A stretch of 64,000 nt of DNA from Pirellulaceae bacterium (GCA_020852965.1 JADYZV010000059.1:1-64000), one strand, 5' to 3'. Numbered from the stretch's first letter, positions 8,455 through 18,754 are shown. Notes: generated by a model from the sequence alone, not told the origin. Numbers and translations: made by a program.

Positions 8455-11400
8455 ATGCGTCTTACCCTGAGTGCCTATGTGACGGTCGAGCGTGAAGAGG
8501 GGCGCAGTATTTATAACTGTCGTCCGTTGCGCGGTCCGCAGATCGTGACCCGCGATCCGCTGCTGAGCATCGCGCTGAGCAAGCTGGGGAATAAAATGCG
8601 CAAGTCGGTCAATGCCTGGATCGAAGGGGGCGAATCGGCACGGCTGGGGACCTGGTTGTACGACAGCGAGACGCGTGGTGTGCCGGTCAAGCTAACGCTC
8701 GCGCTGCGAGATCGCACGCTACGTTGGAAACTACTGCTGGTGTGCATTCCTGCATTCACGCGCACGATCGCCTTTTCGCCATCGATTCCCGATGTGGCAT
8801 TCGAGCTCGAGTCGTTGGCAGATTTGGAACTGCGCGCGGCCGAGGTGTATAGCGCGTGGGCGCAGGAAAAGATCTCCGATGGAGCTGAATTCATCTTGGA
8901 CGAAATCGGTGGCGGTAGCGAGATGTGGGTCGAGCCGTTGGAGGTCGAGGTCGAAACGAAGATCCGCGACAAGAAAAAATCCAAGAATATCTTTGCAGCC
9001 TTGTTTGGCGGAGAGCCGAGCAGTGGCAATGAAGAATTGCATAAAGTGGGACAATGCCTGGACGATCTGGCATCCGACTATCAACCGGCACTCGGCCGCA
9101 GCGAATTGGTAAGCGAAGTCGATCGGCTGCTACAGCGGGACGACCGACAAGGGGTACTGTTGATCGGCCCACCGGCGGTCGGCAAGACTGCCATCATCAA
9201 TGAATGCGTGCAGCGCCGGACAGCGCGCTTTCATCATCGTCGCGATCAAAAGCCTCAAGTTTGGTGGTTGTCACCTCAGCGATTGATTAGCGGCATGTCG
9301 TACTTGGGGCAGTGGGAGCAGCGTTGGTTGTCGATCTTACGAGAATCGTCCAAACGCGATCACATTCTGTACTTCGATGACTTGGTGGGTCTATTCACCG
9401 CCGGTCGCACGCGCGACAGTAGCTTGAGCGCCGCCGATGTGCTGCGTAGCTTTTTGGCGGAGCATCCGCTGCGTCTGTTGGCAGAAGCCACGGCGGAACA
9501 GTTGGCGGTTCTACGGCGACGCGATCGCAGCTTGGCCGATCGCTTTCACTTGATCTATGTCCCTGCTTTGAGCGCCGAAGACGCGCTCCCCATCACGCTC
9601 GAGGCCACCTACGATATTGAGCTCCGCGCACAACGCTACTTTCACCCCGAAACCGTACCGCTGATCATGCGGCACCAGGAAACGTTCGCGCCCGACCAGG
9701 CCTTTCCTGGCAAAGCGATCGAGATGTGCAAGACGCTTACCAAGCACTCGTCGTTGGTTGTCAATAGCGATAGTGTATTGAATTTGGCAAGCGCCCAAAT
9801 GGGTGCCAGCTCGGGTCTACTGATCAACGATCTGGGCGATCTACGGTGCATTCAGACATCGCTGTCGCGACAGTTGATCGGTCAACCCGCCGCGCTCGAG
9901 GCGCTCAGCCGTACCGTCATTCGCTATTCACAGCGACTACATCCTCCCGACCGACCGTTGGGAGTGCTGCTGATGCTTGGACCGACGGGTGTGGGCAAGA
10001 CCGAAGCGGCTAAAGCCCTCACGCGTTTGTTGTACACCGAAGAATCGCACTTGGTGCGCATCGACATGAACGAGCTGACCACGCCACACGCGGCAGAACA
10101 ACTGGTCGGCACTTTCGACTCACCCGATGGGCGCCTGACATCGGCCATTCGTCGTCAGCCGAACTGTGTCATCCTGTTGGACGAGATCGAAAAAGCCCAT
10201 CCTGATGTGTTCGACTATTTGTTGCAAGTCTTGGGGGAAGGGCGGCTGACCGACGCGCGCGGACGAGTGGCCGATTTCCGTTCTGCAGTGATCATCATGA
10301 CCAGCAACTTGGGCGCCAGTGAACAGGATTCTAACTTGGGGTTTGAGGTCTCCGCCGAACGGCGGCAGCAGATCTACCTCAAAGCGGCGCAACAGTTTTT
10401 CCGCCCTGAGTTTTTTAATCGTATCGACGAAGTGGTCGCCTTCCGCAATCTTGATCCGCACGATATGGAGAAAATTGTTGCCATTCAGTTGGACCAGGTG
10501 CTGTCTCGCGACGGAATCAAACGCCGCGACATTTTCGTGGATGTCGATCGGACTGCCATCAAGCACATCATACGCCGAGGCTACGATTCCAAACTGGGTG
10601 CGCGCGCCGTGCGGCGAATGCTCGAGAGCCAAGTCATGGGACCGCTGGGAGACTGTCTCTCAGGACTGCATATCGATCGTCCAACTCTCGTTCAAATCTC
10701 GCACCCTCCGAGCGCGGCGGAGCTGAGTTGTCGAGTGCGGCCGCTGGAGATCGCTGCGCGGCAGCCGACAACGCGTTTGAGCGTATTGGAGCCGCTGATC
10801 GAGCAGGCTGGCGCACTCTATCAACAGCTCGATCGCCGCTTGATCGAAATGGAAGAGGAGCTGCGTGAAACGGATCATAGGACGACAGGTCAGACGCATG
10901 GTGCGTCGTATTATGCCCTGCGCGAACAACTATATCGCTGTGCGGAATCGCTCAAAGCAGCCAAGGCGCGGGCCGTACATCCGACGGGGCCACGGCTTGA
11001 TATCAATCCCATTGCCCCTTCGGTGGCGCGGCGTGACTTGGACGGCGGTGGAGCGCGACGTACGATTCGCGACTGGCACGCTCAAGATGACTTGCGCGCC
11101 GCCATCAATGATCAACAGATGTTGCTACAACCTGAGATCCGATCCGCCGATCGGCTGGCGCGACAATTGATCGACAATTTAACCGTCGCTTCGACCATGC
11201 TCGACGCTGCGCAGTCGGCTAGAAGCTGGCTGTTCGGATTCGAGCAGTTGACACATGGAACAGGCTTGGTCGAAGGCAGTTCGCTGGGGCTAGGATTTGG
11301 GCGCACTGGGGCAATTAAGTTTCACTCTGGCCCCAACATCCAAATCCATGATACATCGCCTGCCAGCGGTGCCGCTACACGCCTAGTCCGCTGCCTGAGT

Positions 11401-11910
11401 GAGGGGTGGATGTACGAGGTGGCCGAACAGGCGTTCGAAGGTCGTTACTGGTTGGTGTCGGGGGTATCGTTGATCGGTATTCTGCGCCCATTGCTGGGAA
11501 CCTATCGACTCGACATGTCTCAACAACGCAGTGGTGTTGGCGCAAGTCACCTACTAGCCATGCGAGCGATCGCCGTGCCCGATGCGTGTGCGGCCGAGTA
11601 TCTGGTCGCCTCCGCAACGGAAGGAACTTCGGCGACTTTGCCGACCAGTTTGACAACCGAGCTGACGAGCTTAATTGCGCGCGAACCGTTGTTGGCTAGC
11701 GACGGAACGCCCATGACTCCAGAGGGACAACCGTGGCCAACCTCGACGGTACGTGGCGAGTTGGCAGCGACGATGGTCGACTACGTTAGTGGAGCCAGCC
11801 TTCCCTTGTGGCCCACGAGCTGGTTGGAGCCAAGTAAAGTGCTTGCCCAGGCTATGCAGTGGTGGACCGACTGCCTGCCGGTGCCCAGCCAATTACAGGA
11901 GTCGCACTAA
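8455..11910 (+). CDS. ClpA/ClpB-like double AAA+ ATPase with a novel N-terminus and a release-factor-like C-terminal region
   Basis: The 1151-residue protein has about 200 N-terminal residues unlike the Clp N-domain. A first AAA+ module follows, with Walker A GPPAVGKT near 236, a pore-loop-like LISGMSYLGQW and a Walker-B-like ILYFDDL. The second is canonical, with GPTGVGKTEAAK near 508, ILLDEIEKAHPDVF near 571, sensor TSNLG, arginine finger RPEFFNRID and GARAVRRML. About 400 extra residues then contain a coiled coil (QQLDRRLIEMEEEL) and a segment near 1001-1042 whose Gly/Leu/Arg spacing matches the PCRF core of class I release factors; no GGQ is seen. The family role would be an unfoldase or remodelling machine. 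First gene of a three-gene module. Confidence 0.85.
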   Translation: MRLTLSAYVTVEREEGRSIYNCRPLRGPQIVTRDPLLSIALSKLGNKMRKSVNAWIEGGESARLGTWLYDSETRGVPVKLTLALRDRTLRWKLLLVCIPAFTRTIAFSPSIPDVAFELESLADLELRAAEVYSAWAQEKISDGAEFILDEIGGGSEMWVEPLEVEVETKIRDKKKSKNIFAALFGGEPSSGNEELHKVGQCLDDLASDYQPALGRSELVSEVDRLLQRDDRQGVLLIGPPAVGKTAIINECVQRRTARFHHRRDQKPQVWWLSPQRLISGMSYLGQWEQRWLSILRESSKRDHILYFDDLVGLFTAGRTRDSSLSAADVLRSFLAEHPLRLLAEATAEQLAVLRRRDRSLADRFHLIYVPALSAEDALPITLEATYDIELRAQRYFHPETVPLIMRHQETFAPDQAFPGKAIEMCKTLTKHSSLVVNSDSVLNLASAQMGASSGLLINDLGDLRCIQTSLSRQLIGQPAALEALSRTVIRYSQRLHPPDRPLGVLLMLGPTGVGKTEAAKALTRLLYTEESHLVRIDMNELTTPHAAEQLVGTFDSPDGRLTSAIRRQPNCVILLDEIEKAHPDVFDYLLQVLGEGRLTDARGRVADFRSAVIIMTSNLGASEQDSNLGFEVSAERRQQIYLKAAQQFFRPEFFNRIDEVVAFRNLDPHDMEKIVAIQLDQVLSRDGIKRRDIFVDVDRTAIKHIIRRGYDSKLGARAVRRMLESQVMGPLGDCLSGLHIDRPTLVQISHPPSAAELSCRVRPLEIAARQPTTRLSVLEPLIEQAGALYQQLDRRLIEMEEELRETDHRTTGQTHGASYYALREQLYRCAESLKAAKARAVHPTGPRLDINPIAPSVARRDLDGGGARRTIRDWHAQDDLRAAINDQQMLLQPEIRSADRLARQLIDNLTVASTMLDAAQSARSWLFGFEQLTHGTGLVEGSSLGLGFGRTGAIKFHSGPNIQIHDTSPASGAATRLVRCLSEGWMYEVAEQAFEGRYWLVSGVSLIGILRPLLGTYRLDMSQQRSGVGASHLLAMRAIAVPDACAAEYLVASATEGTSATLPTSLTTELTSLIAREPLLASDGTPMTPEGQPWPTSTVRGELAATMVDYVSGASLPLWPTSWLEPSKVLAQAMQWWTDCLPVPSQLQESH

Positions 11911-11912
11911 TC

Positions 11913-14183
11913 ATGTTCGCCAAAATGCCGGTACTCATCGATCAACCCACTGCTGGTGTCGCCATCGCTCAATTGCTGGACGGTTTGTCACACCAAGCGG
12001 CAGGTTTTTCGATCGAACAATCACTGCGACTATTGAGGAAGAGTCTCCATCGCGAAATCAAAAAGCACCGTGTTTCGTCGTTGACAACCTGGAAATCAGC
12101 CACGTTGGCGCAAAAGAAGTTCGACGTTCAGCCAGCCATCATCTTTCGCGAGCGACGCTACCCAGCCGGACCCAAGGTACAGCTTCCCGTCCGCTATGTC
12201 GAGCTGGTCGATCAGCGCGATCAATTGTACTGCATGCTCCCCGATTTCGGCGAAGTCTTGTACATACCTGAACGCAAACTATTGAAGACGATGTTGTCGG
12301 AAACGGTGCGTTCGATAACCGCCACGCTCTCACCACGAGAGCTGCACAAACTATGGCCGCCAGCCGCCAGCGAATTGAAATGGATTCGATTGGACTTGGT
12401 CAAACCTGCCAACCGACAGACTCTACAGCACACGCGCGTGTTGCGAACGGTAGCCGAACCTTTAAGCGATGGTCGCAATCTGACCATCGTGGCCGGTTCA
12501 CGCGAAGAAGTGCTTGGACAAATGCGCACGGCGATTAGCAAAGGTAGTTGCCTGATTGTGGGAGAAACTGGGGTCGGCAAGACGACCCTGGTGAGCTCGG
12601 TAGCGCGTGAGATGTTTCTCGCCCGCCGCGCTCTGCGAAAACAGCAGCGAGACAAAGGAAGCGACACGGAGCCACTGCAACCTTTGTTTTGGTCGAGCAG
12701 TGCGGGCCGCTTGATCGCTGGCATGCGCTACCTTGGACAATGGCAACAGCGGCTCGAAGCGGTAGTAGCGGAGCTGGCCAATATCGACGGAGTGCTGGCC
12801 ATCGAGAACCTACTCGACTTGGTATCGATCGGTGGTCGTGAGCCCCGCGACTCGCTGGCTGCCTTTTTGATTCCCTATTTGCGCAGCGGCAGTTTGCGGC
12901 TGGTGGCAGAAGCCAGCCCGACGGAGCTCGATGCCTGTCGGCGCCTCTTACCTGCTTTGGTCGATACGCTACCCATGGTGCGCGTCGAGCCGATGCGTAT
13001 CGAGCACGAACAAGAGCTATTGCGAGTGACGCTTGCACAGCAACTGCAATCGGCCGAGATCAAATTCTCTGCCAGCATTCCGGCTTGCGTGTCACGGTTG
13101 TGTCGACAATTCCAACGGCACAGCGCGGCGCCGGGCCCAGCTATGCGGTTTATTCTGGAATTGGCTGGGCGCAAACGCCGCCAGGATCAGCCCAAACTAT
13201 GGACTGAGCCTTGGATTCTCGAGCGATTTAGCCAACGCACCGGCCTGCCGTTGATTCTACTCGACGATGCTCGCAGTCTGGACAAAGAAACAGTCGTCAA
13301 CGATTTATCGCGCGATGTGATTGGCCAAGCCAATGCCTGTCAACAAATGGCCAGCGTGGTAACTCGCATTAAATCCGCCGTGCAAGACCCGCGACGACCG
13401 TTCGGCTGTCTGCTGCTGTGTGGCCCGACAGGCGTTGGTAAAACACAGTTGGCGAAATCGCTGGCCAAGTATTTGTTCGGAGCGGCTGGGGAGAAAAGTC
13501 CGATGATCCGACTCGACATGAGCGAGTACTCAGGTGTCACAGCCGGTTTTCGCTTTTTGAACGACTCAGCCGGCAACTCGGCAACTTGGATTCAACAGAT
13601 TCGCTCGCGTCCACTGAGTGTGCTATTGCTGGACGAAGTGGAAAAAGCATCGACCGAGGTCTTCGATATCATGCTGAGTATGCTCGACGAAGGGCGACTG
13701 ACCGATCGTCTAGGACGCGTGACCTCGTTTCGCAACTCGGTCATCATCATGACCAGCAATGTGGGGGGGCGCAGTAGCACTTCGCTCGGCTTTAGTGAGG
13801 ATGCGAATATCGACTACGCAAGCGAGGTACGCAAGGCTTTTCGGCCCGAGTTCTTCAATCGACTCGATAGTGTCATTCCGTTTGCGCCGTTGAGCCACGA
13901 AGTGATCCAACAGATTACTATCAAGGAACTGAATGATCTTCGCAACCGTGAAGGGTTGGAGCGCTACGGTCGCGGTATAGAATGGACGACTGAGGTGGTC
14001 GACCACTTGGCTCGAACTGGCTTTCAAAACCACCTCGGTGCTCGGCCGCTGCAACGCGCCATTGAGACGGACATTGTCGCCCCTTTGGCTAAATGGATCG
14101 TGGAACACAACGCGCTACCAGCCACCACACTGCAGCTCGACTGGGACACACACCATCAACTCCTAATAGTTCATCCACGTTAA
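11913..14183 (+). CDS. Second ClpA/ClpB-like double AAA+ ATPase, degenerate first domain
   Basis: Starts two bases after the previous stop, with AGGAG eleven bases before the ATG. The 756 residues open with about 200 residues of unknown fold. AAA+ domain 1 has Walker A GETGVGKTT (near 216) and a pore-loop-like LIAGMRYLGQWQQRL, but its Walker B reads VLAIENL, without the acidic pair. Domain 2 is intact, with GPTGVGKTQLAKSLA near 503, LLLDEVEKASTEVF, TSNVGG, RPEFFNRLD and GARPLQRAI. It shares the YLGQW signature with its upstream neighbour, so the two are probably paralogues that could form a mixed ring. No Clp N-domain, middle coiled coil or ClpP-docking loop was seen. Confidence 0.85.
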   Translation: MFAKMPVLIDQPTAGVAIAQLLDGLSHQAAGFSIEQSLRLLRKSLHREIKKHRVSSLTTWKSATLAQKKFDVQPAIIFRERRYPAGPKVQLPVRYVELVDQRDQLYCMLPDFGEVLYIPERKLLKTMLSETVRSITATLSPRELHKLWPPAASELKWIRLDLVKPANRQTLQHTRVLRTVAEPLSDGRNLTIVAGSREEVLGQMRTAISKGSCLIVGETGVGKTTLVSSVAREMFLARRALRKQQRDKGSDTEPLQPLFWSSSAGRLIAGMRYLGQWQQRLEAVVAELANIDGVLAIENLLDLVSIGGREPRDSLAAFLIPYLRSGSLRLVAEASPTELDACRRLLPALVDTLPMVRVEPMRIEHEQELLRVTLAQQLQSAEIKFSASIPACVSRLCRQFQRHSAAPGPAMRFILELAGRKRRQDQPKLWTEPWILERFSQRTGLPLILLDDARSLDKETVVNDLSRDVIGQANACQQMASVVTRIKSAVQDPRRPFGCLLLCGPTGVGKTQLAKSLAKYLFGAAGEKSPMIRLDMSEYSGVTAGFRFLNDSAGNSATWIQQIRSRPLSVLLLDEVEKASTEVFDIMLSMLDEGRLTDRLGRVTSFRNSVIIMTSNVGGRSSTSLGFSEDANIDYASEVRKAFRPEFFNRLDSVIPFAPLSHEVIQQITIKELNDLRNREGLERYGRGIEWTTEVVDHLARTGFQNHLGARPLQRAIETDIVAPLAKWIVEHNALPATTLQLDWDTHHQLLIVHPR

Positions 14184-14212
14184 TTGTTCAATTACGACAA
14201 AGGCTCTCCTTC

Positions 14213-17200
14213 GTGAATCGCGAACTTCTGGAACTTGAGCAAGCCTTTCGAGAGAGTTGGCGCAGCTTCAATCCAGGCGGCTATGCGCAGTACTTGGACC
14301 GAATCGACGCGGCTCTTCGGCTCGAACTCCTGGCGCGATTACTGAGCGCAGAGCTCGAATTCGCCTTTCAACCCCCTTCGGTGGTTCGGGAGTGCCTGGC
14401 TGGCCGACTCGACTATTCGCCGTCCATGCCCATTGCCCACAATCACGAACGGAGCGGCAGCAATGTCGCCGGCAGCGCGGACACGCTGGAGGGGCACCGC
14501 GATAGCGACAAGGAGGCCGATTGCGAGATAGACGACGATCAACGCGTCAAGCCTTGCGTGCCACTATTCCTGGTGCAGTTTCCCGAACTAGCTGGCCGCA
14601 ACGAACTGCTCATTCGGTTGATCGTGCTCGAGTATGCTTTACGGTTGCGCTACGATCCATGCCCGCCGAATCCTGAATCGTATTTGCCATTATGCGAGCA
14701 GGGAGGGGACCAATTAATTCGGCTATTGGAGCTGACCGAGAACAAACTACCGCAGAGCCGCTCGGCATCGTCGCCTGCCGAACCGTTGAAGCACTCCGAT
14801 TCGACGATCAAGGAAGCGTCATTGTCCGCTTCGATCACGCTCGATCCGCTGCCGCTGAACCTTGGGTGTTTCCTACTGGTGCGATTGTTGGGGCGTGGCG
14901 GTATGGGGTATGTGCATGCAGCCATCGATCTGCGCAGCACTGCGCAGGTAGCCGTGAAGGTCATGCGCCGCGTGGATGCTTGGAGTATCTACCGATTTAT
15001 CGAGGAATTTCGCTGGCTGTCTCAGTTGAGTCATCCGCATTTGGTCAAGTTATACGACGCATTCTGCGAAGGAGACATCCGCTACTTCTCGATGGAATTG
15101 ATCGAGGGCAAGATGGTCCGCGAATGGTTTCGCAATTTTCCTGTGGGGCTATCGTCACGCTGGGGTGAACTGCGGCGCGTGCTTGAACAGTTCGCCTCGG
15201 CCGTCGAGTACCTGCACGATCATCAGGTGTTGCATTGCGATTTAAAGTGCTCAAACATGATGATCACCTCGGGGAACCGCGCCGTGCTCTTGGACCTTGG
15301 TTTGGCGATACGCGCTGGTCAAGAAAATCGCCTGGTTGGTACTTTGCAATACATGGCACCCGAGTTGATCGAGGGTGGGTCGGCGACCTATGCGAGCGAT
15401 TGGTATAGTTTCGGAGTCATGATTTACGAAGTGCTGACCGACAGCTTTCCTCCCATCGAAATTGATCTATCGAACAGTGGCGTGCGCGGGACCAAATATA
15501 GCTTGGACCTCGAAAAGGTTCGTTACCTGCTGCGGGATTGTCCCACCGACTTGATGGATTTGTGCATTGAGCTGCTGCGTGCTGATCCCTCCAGGCGACC
15601 TCGATGCAGCGATGTCGTACAGCGATTGTCAGGCACCAAGAAGGCGCGCATGCGGCCCGCGAAGCAACCGCTATTGTGCTGGGGGCGTGAAAATGAGCTG
15701 GCGACTTTGAATGCGGCTACACGGACGCCAGGCGACGGGACGTTCAGCGGGCCCACCAACGCGAGCCAGACTTCCATCGCGCCGAATTTAGAGAGGCAGA
15801 CATTAGAAGGGCAGAAAGGCGAAGAGCAATGTGCTAGCTTGGTCATGCTGTATGGGGAATCAGGAATTGGGAAAACGACACTGCTGCAACACTGGTCTCG
15901 TGCGTTGCCGCAACAAGGCAAACAGTTGTTGCTCTCGGTTCGCTGCTATCGACAGGATCACACCCCAGTCCGACTGCTCAACGCCTTGGTTCAAGAGTTG
16001 ACGCTGGCCGCACCGAAACTACCAGCTGACATCTGGGAACCGGCGCTGACGAAGCTCGCTCGCGAGATCTGCATTCTGTTCCCTCAGGTCCAACAACTAC
16101 TGCCTGCAGGCCAAGCGAGCACCGTTCAGCGGGCAGAATCTCATGCTCCGCCGAATGAGACGGCCCACGATGTCAGCCTCGGTTCCATCGTCCAATGGTT
16201 GTTGGAACTCAGCCACCAACAAAGACTAATTCTTTGTGTGGACGACGCGCAATGGGCCGATATCGAAAGCCTGCGAACGCTTCGAAGGCTACTTACCCAT
16301 CCAGCCCGCTTCTGCGGAACCCTGGTGTTGGTCGATGAAAGCAGCACGAGTCGGATACGCGACTTATTCCGGCCCAGCCGTGCGCCGGAGCGAGACGAAT
16401 TTGCGTTGAGCAATTCAGCAGGCAGCTCGTCAGACGGCGATTCTCCATTTCTTACAACGCAAATTTCGCTTCACGCTTTGAACCAGCAAACCTGCCAAAT
16501 GCTGCTCGAACACTGGGCTAGCAACGCACAGGTTTCCATGAAGTCTTCGATCTCCCAGGATATCGCCGAGCGGTCTAGCGGCAATCCTTTCTTGCTCCAG
16601 GAGATCTTCCGCACCTATACACATCATGTGGCCAATGGCGATACCACAGGCACGGCCTGGCTAACGGCGGATTCTCAAAGTAGTGTGCGAAGGCGTTTCA
16701 GCATGCTTTCCATAGCGGCCGAAAACATCCTACAGTTCCTAGCAGTTTCTGACCATTCGATGAGCTTTCACCAACTCCAAATGGTTTCACGAATTCTGCC
16801 ACAAGAATTGCAACGTACGCTGAGCTGGTTGGCCTCGCAGGGCTGGATCAGCTCGCGTGGCAGCGAGACCGAATCGGGCTTCGAAGTCGCACATGAGAAC
16901 TTTCGACGTGCCATACTTCAATCGATACCAGCCGACCGCATTCACCGGCGGCACTATCGTTTGTCGCGAATTCTATCGTGTGAAACTCCTCCCCCCTGGG
17001 CACGCGTAGCTCGCCATTACTGGGCCGCCGAGCACTTCCGCGAAGCCAGTTCGTGTTACTTGGAAGCAGCCCGACAAGCCATGGCGACAGGGAGTATCGA
17101 TGAAGCGCTCGAATTCTTGGACCGCGCAGAGCACCCCGACGCACAGCGTACTCCCACCGAACAACAGCGGGTGACGCGGATGAAGGCAGCTTGTCTAGCA

Positions 17201-18754
17201 CGCGCCGGAAGCTCTCTGGCGGCTGCGCAGTTATACGATCAGCTACTCGATACACACCTGCGCAAACCATCCACCGATGCTCCTGCAGCTACAGGTAGAA
17301 TCCAAACGATCGCTGGATATGCTGACGAATCAACTATCATGTTACGCTGTTTGGCAGGGGAGCAGAGAATTCGAGCAGGCGAATTGGAAGCGGGCTTGAG
17401 TCGACTTCAATTGGCGCTACAAAACCTTGGAATTGTCCGCTGGAGGAAGACTCGCTTCGCTCAACTTAGCCTCGCACTGCGTACTTTTCGGCTGGGCTTA
17501 ACCTCCCCCACTCATCTGGCTGCAAACACTTTGGACAATGCATCCGCCGCGCCATTCAGCGAAATGGAGCGTTGCCTCAATCGCCTGGTACCGCCTTTGA
17601 CTTTTCTGGACAGTCAATTGGGGCCTGATCTCGCTCTGCGATTAGCCCGCCGAGCCGAAAAAACGGGAGAGCCATTTGATCGCTCCCTGGCCCTGCTGCG
17701 ATCGGGCATTTTGCTTTCCTTCGCTGGCCGCAAATGGCGAGGTCGGGCTCTGCACCGCCTGCGGATCGGACGCCAACTGGCTCGGATGAGTCGCTCCGAC
17801 GAGGCGCGCGCCACCGGCGACTTCTGTATGTTCGTGTGGCATCGATTCTGCGGCCAGTTTCACTCGGCCGCTCGATACGGGCATGCTTCCCTCAAGCGCT
17901 ATCACAACTGCCACTCCAGCACTCAATGGGAGCAGCAGTTTCTTCACTGGGCCATGCTTGGCACATATTGGTACACCAACCAACTGCGCGAGCTGACTCG
18001 TTTGACATTTCAGTTGCGGGAAAGCGCCCACCATCGTTCCGATCCGATGTCGCTGTTTTGGATGCACGTCGATACCGCACACTGGGCCGACCTGGTTGCT
18101 GATCAACCCAGTCTCGCACGTTCGTCGTTGGTCATTGCCAGCAAAGCCATCGCCAATCAATCGCTGCAATCACCGCGTTTCTTCCTATGGCTGTCGCGCA
18201 TTTACCAATCGCTTTACGAAGGCAATCCCCAGCAAGCTTTAGAAATCCTGGAAGCGGATTGGCGACAATTGGGCCAAGCCTACCTGATGCGCACCAACTA
18301 CTATCGTTGGCTGGCGTTGACCGCCCGCATTTGTTGCGATCTCGTTAGCCTGCAGCACCAGCCCGCCAACTCGGCTAAGCTACTGAAAGATGCCCAACGC
18401 TGCGCGCGCGACATGCAACGACTGGAGGAACCCGTGTTTGTGTGTTACGGAAAAGCATTTGCACTGGCCATCTATGCCTGGAGTGTCAGCACCGAATGCG
18501 TCTCGACGAGCCGCCGCGGAGGGCGTGGCCGGACAACCTCGCAGCCTGCGGCGTGGGAAACTAGCATCGCACAACTTCACAAGCTGGGACATCCCCTGCT
18601 GGCGTTAGCCCTGCAGTGGCATTACAGTTTCTATGCGCCAACACAATCCGAGGAACTGCGACAACAAGCTGAAACTGCCTTTCGTGAACAGGGTTGCGTC
18701 CGCCCCGACAAGTTGTTGAATACGATCCTCCCCTTGCCAACGCAGTTCGTGTAG
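14213..18754 (+). CDS. PknK-like Ser/Thr kinase fused to an NTPase and helical repeats
   Basis: A multidomain signalling protein of about 1513 residues. The N-terminal 200 residues resemble the helical segment in front of many planctomycete kinases. The kinase domain (about 218-475) has GRGGMGYV, the VAVKVM lysine, HCDLKCSN in place of HRDxxxxN, DLG in place of DFG, and GTLQYMAPE. The catalytic Asp, Asn and metal-binding Asp are kept. A STAND/AAA_16-like NTPase follows (Walker A GESGIGKTT near 547, LCVDDAQWAD), then about 700 residues of TPR-like helices. I chose GTG 14213, preceded by AAAGG, because the ATG at 14093 overlaps the previous gene by 91 bases. Third gene of the AAA+ module. Confidence 0.85.
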   Translation: MNRELLELEQAFRESWRSFNPGGYAQYLDRIDAALRLELLARLLSAELEFAFQPPSVVRECLAGRLDYSPSMPIAHNHERSGSNVAGSADTLEGHRDSDKEADCEIDDDQRVKPCVPLFLVQFPELAGRNELLIRLIVLEYALRLRYDPCPPNPESYLPLCEQGGDQLIRLLELTENKLPQSRSASSPAEPLKHSDSTIKEASLSASITLDPLPLNLGCFLLVRLLGRGGMGYVHAAIDLRSTAQVAVKVMRRVDAWSIYRFIEEFRWLSQLSHPHLVKLYDAFCEGDIRYFSMELIEGKMVREWFRNFPVGLSSRWGELRRVLEQFASAVEYLHDHQVLHCDLKCSNMMITSGNRAVLLDLGLAIRAGQENRLVGTLQYMAPELIEGGSATYASDWYSFGVMIYEVLTDSFPPIEIDLSNSGVRGTKYSLDLEKVRYLLRDCPTDLMDLCIELLRADPSRRPRCSDVVQRLSGTKKARMRPAKQPLLCWGRENELATLNAATRTPGDGTFSGPTNASQTSIAPNLERQTLEGQKGEEQCASLVMLYGESGIGKTTLLQHWSRALPQQGKQLLLSVRCYRQDHTPVRLLNALVQELTLAAPKLPADIWEPALTKLAREICILFPQVQQLLPAGQASTVQRAESHAPPNETAHDVSLGSIVQWLLELSHQQRLILCVDDAQWADIESLRTLRRLLTHPARFCGTLVLVDESSTSRIRDLFRPSRAPERDEFALSNSAGSSSDGDSPFLTTQISLHALNQQTCQMLLEHWASNAQVSMKSSISQDIAERSSGNPFLLQEIFRTYTHHVANGDTTGTAWLTADSQSSVRRRFSMLSIAAENILQFLAVSDHSMSFHQLQMVSRILPQELQRTLSWLASQGWISSRGSETESGFEVAHENFRRAILQSIPADRIHRRHYRLSRILSCETPPPWARVARHYWAAEHFREASSCYLEAARQAMATGSIDEALEFLDRAEHPDAQRTPTEQQRVTRMKAACLARAGSSLAAAQLYDQLLDTHLRKPSTDAPAATGRIQTIAGYADESTIMLRCLAGEQRIRAGELEAGLSRLQLALQNLGIVRWRKTRFAQLSLALRTFRLGLTSPTHLAANTLDNASAAPFSEMERCLNRLVPPLTFLDSQLGPDLALRLARRAEKTGEPFDRSLALLRSGILLSFAGRKWRGRALHRLRIGRQLARMSRSDEARATGDFCMFVWHRFCGQFHSAARYGHASLKRYHNCHSSTQWEQQFLHWAMLGTYWYTNQLRELTRLTFQLRESAHHRSDPMSLFWMHVDTAHWADLVADQPSLARSSLVIASKAIANQSLQSPRFFLWLSRIYQSLYEGNPQQALEILEADWRQLGQAYLMRTNYYRWLALTARICCDLVSLQHQPANSAKLLKDAQRCARDMQRLEEPVFVCYGKAFALAIYAWSVSTECVSTSRRGGRGRTTSQPAAWETSIAQLHKLGHPLLALALQWHYSFYAPTQSEELRQQAETAFREQGCVRPDKLLNTILPLPTQFV

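Noticed and set aside
8455-14183. Type VI secretion ClpV or housekeeping ClpB
   Set aside because: No Tss genes are nearby, and both proteins lack the Clp N-domain and the ClpB middle coiled coil.
14093-14212. Upstream ATG start for the kinase gene
   Set aside because: It would overlap the previous gene by 91 bases; the GTG at 14213 has AAAGG at a good distance and lies after the stop.
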